Shown here piece by piece: positions 6,001-9,171 of a stretch of 9,171 bases of DNA (position 1 is the first letter of the stretch; each line of letters begins with the position of its first letter). The translations under genes and the position numbers were made by a program. This stretch comes from CAYPZL01 sp964415045 (GTDB lineage: Bacteria > Planctomycetota > Phycisphaerae > Sedimentisphaerales > Anaerobacaceae). The stretch is taken from NCBI GenBank assembly GCA_964415045.1, contig CAYPZL010000208.1, positions 1 through 9,171 of the forward strand. Reading direction: 5' to 3'. Below the pieces are notes generated by a model that saw only the letters and a list, made by a program, of their open reading frames with translations, searched no databases and was not told the origin of the DNA.

Positions 6001-8683
6001 AGTTGATCAGTTTGGTGGTAAGGATCGCCTCAATCCTTCTGCCATCTCTGGTGACGAGTGTATACTCCCCGGATGGGACTTCCTCGCCTTTCATATGCCG
6101 ATGGAAGCTATGCCCTATCCGATCTCTGTCTTCCGGCGCCATCAACACCTGGAAGTCAAAATCGGGGGCATAGAATTCTTCCCTGGTGTACCCCATGACG
6201 TCTTCGCAGCGAGGATTGGCGTATACGACTCGCCCACCCACATTGATGAAAATCATGTTGGGCGACTGCTCGGCGAGATTCCTGAACTTCTCCTCCGACT
6301 CGGCCAGCGCCTCCCGGGCCTGCTTGCGGTCCGTGATATCGAGCACAATGCTCTGAATGCGGGTGACCTGACCGTCTTCGTCGCAAAGGGCCAGGTTCTG
6401 GTCCGTGAACCACCGGACCTGCCCGGCCTTGGTGATGAGACGGTATTCCTGCGACCACTCGTGCTGCCCTTGCTCGAGGTAGTGAGCGACTTCCGCCTCC
6501 AATCGGGGCACATCGTCGGGGTGGGTAATGGCCGGCCAGGAAACCCGTCCAGCCATAAAATCGTCAGCCGTATACCCGAGGACGTGTTCCACGTTCGCGG
6601 AAACGAACTCCACCGGCCACTGCCCCGGTACGACGCGCCACACGAAAACAAGCATCGGGCTGCGACTGACCACCTCCTGCAGCTCGCGGAGCCCCCTCTC
6701 GGCCCGCACGCGATCCGTGATATCCCGGAACGTGCCCCAGACGCGGAGCAGCTTTCCGTCCGCAACGACGCCGTAGCCGTTGTTCAAGTAATGCCGCTCA
6801 CGCCCGTCCGGGAGCTTTTCAACGCCCCGGCCTTCGCACGTCTGATAGCCTGCCTGTATCATCGTCCGGAACAATTCATCCAGGCTTCCGGGCATCGTCC
6901 CGAACAGATCGGTCAGCCGCTTGCCCACAACGTCCGCCGCCCGGGAAGCGCCGTACGATCTGGCGTAGACGTCATTGCACTCGACCAGCACCCCGTCATA
7001 GAGCCGCCTCACCTGCTTTTCAAGGGGAAGATCGGTCTTGACGGGCGGATCGTATTCGTAGCAAAACACGGCATCCGTGGTGTTCTCGATCAGGGAGCGA
7101 AAACGCAGTTCCGATTCTTGAAGCGCCTCCCGGGCCTTCAGGCGGCTGATCGCGCTGCCCATCTGGGCGCCGATGGTCTCGAGGACCACGCGGGACCCCT
7201 GAGGAATCTCATCGACGCTGTGAGAAGCCACATTCATACAGGCCACAACGCGTCCTTCGTCTTTGATCGGGACGACGGCGAGGGCGCGCAATCCCTCGCG
7301 CCGCTGACCGGGCCTCAGCGGCGGACTCAGCGTGTCGTAGGTGCCGTACAAGGGCTCGGCCTGCATCACAAGAGCCGCGTGGCGCGAATCCCCAGCATAC
7401 GCCGACTCACAATTCACAAAGTCTTCCGACAAACCCCGATGGACGACGAGTTTCAAACCGCCCGTAGCCTCATCCAACGAATAGATGCCACCGCAGTCCA
7501 TCTGCGAGGCCGTAATGGCCGCTTCCAGGCAACATTCAAGACCCTCTCGCAGGCTTGAGACGCTGCTGAGCTTGACGGCCAGGTCGCGTTGCAATTGTCC
7601 GAGCCGCTCGGCGTGTTTACGCTGGCCAACATCGCGGACGATGGCCAGAACTTCCCGGTCGCCGCAGGCCACGAGCCGGCACTCGAAATCGTGAAGCTGC
7701 CCGTCCGGCGTCGGCAGTTGATACTCGACCGTCTGGGTCTGACCTTCTGCAAAGACCTGCTCCAGGCGATCCATGGCAATCCCGGCCATCTCCGCAGGCA
7801 TCACCTCCGCCAGCGTTCGACCCAGGAACCGCTCCGGCGGCGCATACAGAAGGCCGTCCTCCCCACCTTTGTAGTCGAAAAGCGTCCCTTGCGCGTCCAG
7901 TCTGAACATCAGATCCGGGATGGCATCCAGCAAGGCGCGGTTTTGCCTTTCGGTGGCGCGGAGCGACTCTTCCGTCTGTACGCGGTCGGTCACGTCGATG
8001 CAGGCCGCCTGTATGGCCGGGCGGCCCTTGTAGTCCACCAGACCGGTGTGAATTTCCAGCCACCGAACCGCGCCGTCCTTGCGTACGACGCGGAAGGCAT
8101 ACCGATCCGGCAGGGGCTCCCCGCACAGGCGTGCCTGATGAAACTCCCACACCTTCCGTCGATCTTCCGGATGGACAAAGTCCTCGAGCATCCTGGGCGG
8201 GGCGGCCAGGATCTCCTCGACGCCATAGCCGCTGATCTCCGCCATCGCCTGATTGGCGAAAACGATCTTCATATCCTGGATGATGACCAGACCCTGGAGC
8301 GAATGGTCCACGACCGCACGATAGGCTTCCTGCGTGTGCCTTTGCGCGGTGATATCCAGCGTCAGCTCAACGGCGCCGGTGATGTTGCCGTCGTCGTCCG
8401 CTATCGGATAGACTCGAACGAACCACGCTCGTCCGTCCGGGGTAGTCTTTTCCACTTCATGCGTCCGGCCCGTTTCCAGGGTCCGAACCACAGGGCAATC
8501 GGGGCAGACCTCATCAGTGCCGGCCCAGAGCTTGTGGCATCTCCTCTCGACAATCTCATCAGGCGACAAGCCAACCGAATCGCAGGCGGCGCGATTCGCC
8601 CAGCGAATGTTCATCTGCCGGTCGTAAAACACCACGTGCTCGACGAGGTTGTCACGGACTCGCTGCATTTCAGATTCGTTCAT
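3005..8683 (-). CDS. Giant cytoplasmic PAS/GAF sensor histidine kinase (FixL-like core)
   Basis: 1,892-residue kinase. Approximate domain order: PAS1 10-113, PAS2 119-234, PAS3 246-356, GAF1 366-515, PAS4 524-660, PAS5 665-788, PAS6 795-913, GAF2 921-1091, GAF3 1098-1265, PAS7 1270-1390, PAS8 1397-1516, PAS9 1522-1643, HisKA 1655-1726, HATPase 1775-1886. Most PAS domains end in DIT(D/E)RK-type motifs followed by short coiled-coil linkers. The catalytic core is intact: H-box GLAHELNQPL with His1674, N-box NLLRNALEAM (Asn1787, Asn1791), G1 box DTGRGF (from Asp1824), F-box MFDSFFTTK, G2 box GLGIGLSLS and a final GATFTFTLP. The core resembles the FixL/DctB class. No transmembrane segment, signal peptide or receiver domain is visible, so it should be soluble and pass phosphate directly to the overlapping downstream regulator. 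The ATG at 8683 has AGGGAG (8696-8691) seven nt upstream. The ligands are unknown; heme, flavin or small-molecule sensing cannot be assigned from sequence by eye. The frame is continuous, with no sign of frameshift. Confidence 0.95.
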   Translation of the reverse strand: MNESEMQRVRDNLVEHVVFYDRQMNIRWANRAACDSVGLSPDEIVERRCHKLWAGTDEVCPDCPVVRTLETGRTHEVEKTTPDGRAWFVRVYPIADDDGNITGAVELTLDITAQRHTQEAYRAVVDHSLQGLVIIQDMKIVFANQAMAEISGYGVEEILAAPPRMLEDFVHPEDRRKVWEFHQARLCGEPLPDRYAFRVVRKDGAVRWLEIHTGLVDYKGRPAIQAACIDVTDRVQTEESLRATERQNRALLDAIPDLMFRLDAQGTLFDYKGGEDGLLYAPPERFLGRTLAEVMPAEMAGIAMDRLEQVFAEGQTQTVEYQLPTPDGQLHDFECRLVACGDREVLAIVRDVGQRKHAERLGQLQRDLAVKLSSVSSLREGLECCLEAAITASQMDCGGIYSLDEATGGLKLVVHRGLSEDFVNCESAYAGDSRHAALVMQAEPLYGTYDTLSPPLRPGQRREGLRALAVVPIKDEGRVVACMNVASHSVDEIPQGSRVVLETIGAQMGSAISRLKAREALQESELRFRSLIENTTDAVFCYEYDPPVKTDLPLEKQVRRLYDGVLVECNDVYARSYGASRAADVVGKRLTDLFGTMPGSLDELFRTMIQAGYQTCEGRGVEKLPDGRERHYLNNGYGVVADGKLLRVWGTFRDITDRVRAERGLRELQEVVSRSPMLVFVWRVVPGQWPVEFVSANVEHVLGYTADDFMAGRVSWPAITHPDDVPRLEAEVAHYLEQGQHEWSQEYRLITKAGQVRWFTDQNLALCDEDGQVTRIQSIVLDITDRKQAREALAESEEKFRNLAEQSPNMIFINVGGRVVYANPRCEDVMGYTREEFYAPDFDFQVLMAPEDRDRIGHSFHRHMKGEEVPSGEYTLVTRDGRRIEAILTTKLINYKGDSAVLGIVTDITERKKAEKAMRYRLDFEELVADISNTFVSLPADDIDGGIDQTLEQIGRFVDVDRTYVVMLHDDGTRLSQVHEWCAEGIESYKDHVQGLEVARFSWTAEQFAEGDALSIPCVGDLQGEATRARELLEAAGVKSLLNVPIVVGGALFGFLGFATVGRHRTWSPDEVLLVKIVAEVFANALARKRSAEALQKRLAFETLVSHLSAAFINLPTEDINAEIERWLGQIGEFLRIDRSTIIHVPSDSGDIVTTHSWAAPGLDAAPATLPREEFTWFIEQLVKGETLVFSALEGVGDETASERRYCERQGIKSLVVIPVVTSGLALGAVVFSSMRKQREWSDELVQRLRLVGEIFANALLRKHAEESLHASEERFRGIFENAVLGFYQTTPDGRLLAANPSLVRMLGYSCFDDIAELNVEQEGFQHGYSRQHFKERIESRGRVVGLESAWRRRDGTTLMVRENARAVRDEQGRTLYYEGTVEDITEWKRAERALQESERRYRELYEGSRDGTASMDLEGRIRDCNSVFLNMLGYSLDEIRGVTYKDFTPDRWHAFERNIIQSQVLPRGYSDVYEKEYVRKDGTVLPVELRTYLDRDSEARPLGMWALVRDISERKEAEAALRASERNYREIFNAANEAIFVHDPLTGAILDVNETTVRMLGYSRQEILQRTVGELSVNEPAYTQQKALERVARAAGENAQLFEWLLRRKDGSRLWVEVNLKSAVIGGKRRVLAVVRDIADRKRAEEEAQRHLSELTRAWHANTLGEMASGLAHELNQPLCAILNYSSGCLRMMRREHFSVEVVRSSIEQIAGQAERAANIIKHIRSLMAKRDPHRATLDLNALVVDVMDMLRSEAARREAVMISRFARDLPAVEGNAVELEQVVLNLLRNALEAMNDPEVTQRNLTVTTSRRPDGAVQVAVADTGRGFSAELAEKMFDSFFTTKEEGLGIGLSLSRRIIESHGGRLWAESDGVSGATFTFTLPFEGANRGT

Positions 8684-8716
8684 TCAGGCACTCCCTGAAC
8701 CTGCTTCTGGCGGCTG

Positions 8717-8740
8717 TTCCCATCGCGCCGCGCGATGGAA
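8717..8740 (-). other. Strong hairpin in the kinase mRNA leader
   Basis: CCATCGCG (8720-8727) and CGCGATGG (8731-8738) form a perfect 8-bp stem around a 3-nt loop, and two more outer A-T pairs form if one C is bulged. On the minus strand the structure ends 20 nt before the kinase Shine-Dalgarno (8696-8691). It could be a translational control element, an mRNA-stabilising 5' hairpin, or a protein-binding DNA dyad. No ligand-binding RNA class is recognised. Confidence 0.5.
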
Positions 8741-8813
8741 CATTGCCCCCTCCATCTCGTTGTAGTGCGGGGCTGCACGCGAAACACGCTTCAACATGCC
8801 CGTCGAAACGAAC

Positions 8814-8829
8814 TGCACGTCCACCGCCA
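8814..8829 (-). promoter_or_regulatory. Weak sigma-54-like -24/-12 element upstream of the kinase
   Basis: The minus strand reads TGGCGGTGGACGTGCA, with GG and GC dinucleotides in the exact 12-bp register of sigma-54 promoters (consensus TGGCAC-N5-TTGC) about 130 nt upstream of the kinase start. The central bases match poorly and such matches are common in GC-rich DNA. No sigma-54 activator gene is in the window. Confidence 0.15.
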
Positions 8830-8921
8830 GACCCGGACCGGAGCGTCCAACGACCGCATGACGCGAATTTGACCGCCAATTCTCGACCACCATCGAACCT
8901 TTTCGCCGCCCTACCGTATGG

Positions 8922-8927
8922 CTTATA
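8922..8927 (-). promoter_or_regulatory. Possible -10 box for the kinase operon
   Basis: The minus strand reads TATAAG, five of six bases matching TATAAT, just downstream of a long T-run. No good -35 box lies 16-18 nt upstream, where the sequence is mostly T. A promoter here would give the kinase a leader of about 230 nt containing the hairpin at 8717-8740. Low confidence. Confidence 0.2.
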
Positions 8928-8935
8928 GGACGAAT

Positions 8936-8966
8936 AAAAAGAAAAAAAACCGGCTAAAGTGTCCGG
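8936..8966 (-). terminator. Terminator-like element (CCGG stem and long U-run) pointing at the kinase
   Basis: On the minus strand CCGG (8966-8963), a 9-nt loop and CCGG (8953-8950) are followed directly by eight T, one C and five T (8949-8936). The U-run is strong but the stem is only 4 bp. A larger alternative stem uses GTGTC of the adjacent palindrome (8988-8984) with GACAC (8963-8959), reaching to the same U-run. It could end a transcript entering from the right or act within the kinase leader. Confidence 0.35.
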
Positions 8967-8972
8967 GGGTTA

Positions 8973-8988
8973 GTGTCGATATCGACAC
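8973..8988. promoter_or_regulatory. Perfect 16-bp palindrome (GTGTCGATATCGACAC), probable operator
   Basis: Both halves match exactly, with no central spacer, as expected for the binding site of a dimeric transcription factor. An extra GTGTC half-site lies at 8959-8963, 14 bp from the equivalent half of the palindrome. It is about 290 bp upstream of the kinase start and about 180 bp from the right window edge, so it could serve either direction. The regulator that binds it is unknown; the FixJ-type regulator encoded here is one candidate. Confidence 0.5.
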
Positions 8989-9023
8989 CGGCCCAAAAAA
9001 TTAAGTTTTTTTCTCCCCTCCGG

Positions 9024-9062
9024 AAAACGTCGGGTAACTCCGGTTACCCGATGTTTTCTTTT
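9024..9062 (+). terminator. Intrinsic terminator with UUCG-class (UCCG) tetraloop
   Basis: Bases 9024-9038 pair with 9043-9057 over 15 positions (14 Watson-Crick pairs and one G-U). The loop is TCCG (9039-9042) closed by C-G, an especially stable UNCG tetraloop. On the plus strand the stem runs into TTTTCTTTT (9054-9062), a good U-tract; on the minus strand the tail is only TTTTCC. It therefore works best for rightward transcription, although no rightward gene lies to its left within 6.7 kb. Confidence 0.75.
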
Positions 9063-9155
9063 GTCCGTATGCGTCTCCAGCAGAGCCAATAGCCCAAGCC
9101 GCCTCTCTCTTAACTATTTACTGAACTTTTGCAAAATGGAGATTAGGCTTACTTT

Positions 9156-9163
9156 AGGGAGGA
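9156..9163 (+). promoter_or_regulatory. Strong Shine-Dalgarno at the right edge, probable gene start just outside
   Basis: AGGGAGGA is followed by the last eight bases of the window (AAAATCTT). This is the right spacing for a start codon at about 9172, so a rightward gene divergent from the kinase probably begins immediately beyond the window. Its product cannot be seen. Confidence 0.45.
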
Positions 9164-9171
9164 AAAATCTT

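Larger units (their letters stand above)
8684..9171. other. Structured intergenic region upstream of the kinase gene
   Basis: No gene of known family is present. Its kinase-proximal half is GC-rich and contains the kinase leader; from about 8920 the base composition changes to A/T-rich with A and T runs. Two overlapping 69-codon minus-strand frames near 8670-8893 have no recognisable motif. The structured elements inside (hairpin 8717-8740, terminator-like element 8936-8966, palindrome 8973-8988, terminator 9024-9062, Shine-Dalgarno 9156-9163) are listed separately. Confidence 0.6.

Noticed and set aside
5708..7558. 616-codon plus-strand open frame
   Set aside because: Antisense to the kinase gene. 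The minus-strand frame has clear PAS/GAF domains through this whole stretch, while the plus-strand translation has no recognisable motif; long antisense frames are expected in GC-rich codon-biased genes.
7589..8698. 369-codon plus-strand open frame
   Set aside because: Antisense shadow of the kinase PAS1-PAS3 and GAF1 region, with no signal, motif or start context.
8670..8893. Two overlapping 69-codon minus-strand frames upstream of the kinase
   Set aside because: No recognised motif, weak start context, and they overlap each other and the structured kinase leader. Only the shorter 19-codon reading (8743-8684) was kept, as a speculative finding.
1..9171. CRISPR array, tRNA, rRNA, transposase or integrase
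   Set aside because: I saw no regularly spaced repeats, no cloverleaf-like sequence, no rRNA-like stretch and no transposase/integrase motifs on either strand; a covariance search was not possible here.

Overview
The window looks like chromosomal DNA of a GC-rich bacterium, most likely a planctomycete (Phycisphaerae/Sedimentisphaerales type). This is inferred from three things: a secreted PhoPQ-activated pathogenicity-related (PqaA-like) hydrolase, a very large soluble PAS/GAF histidine kinase, and a left-hand non-coding stretch carrying a GAACGAA(G/A)CCAATT repeat that I recall being scattered through planctomycete genomes. No marker gene confirms it. I see no rRNA, tRNA, CRISPR array, transposase or phage gene.

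Layout. Positions 1-499 hold no convincing gene but contain two copies of a repeat-like module. A short Pro/Arg/His-rich lipoprotein gene (500-718, minus) and a secreted PqaA-like alpha/beta hydrolase gene (957-2297, plus) diverge from a 238-bp intergenic region. That region holds a striking 18-bp-arm inverted repeat (741-794) and a plausible promoter for the hydrolase. The hydrolase converges on a two-gene minus-strand operon, with a GC-rich hairpin between the two stop codons. The operon consists of a 1,892-residue sensor histidine kinase (3005-8683) and a FixJ-type response regulator (2401-3015). The regulator start lies inside the 3' end of the kinase gene and its Shine-Dalgarno is in the kinase coding sequence, so the two are probably translationally coupled.

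The kinase has nine PAS and three GAF domains (two GAFs are a tandem duplication), then HisKA and HATPase domains with all catalytic boxes. It has no membrane segment and no receiver domain. The inferred pathway is: cytoplasmic signals are sensed by the PAS/GAF array, His1674 is autophosphorylated, phosphate passes to Asp56 of the regulator, and a LuxR-type HTH binds DNA. The target genes are unknown; neighbours are only candidates.

The last ~490 bases (8684-9171) contain no established gene but are unusually structured. From the kinase outward they hold a strong hairpin in the kinase leader, a poly-U terminator-like element pointing at the kinase, a perfect 16-bp palindrome with an extra half-site, and a textbook UUCG-class terminator hairpin on the plus strand. 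A strong Shine-Dalgarno sequence lies 8 nt before the right edge, suggesting a divergent plus-strand gene beginning just outside. Terminators inside a divergent intergenic region could mean leader attenuation or an unannotated small RNA; this is the least explained part of the window.
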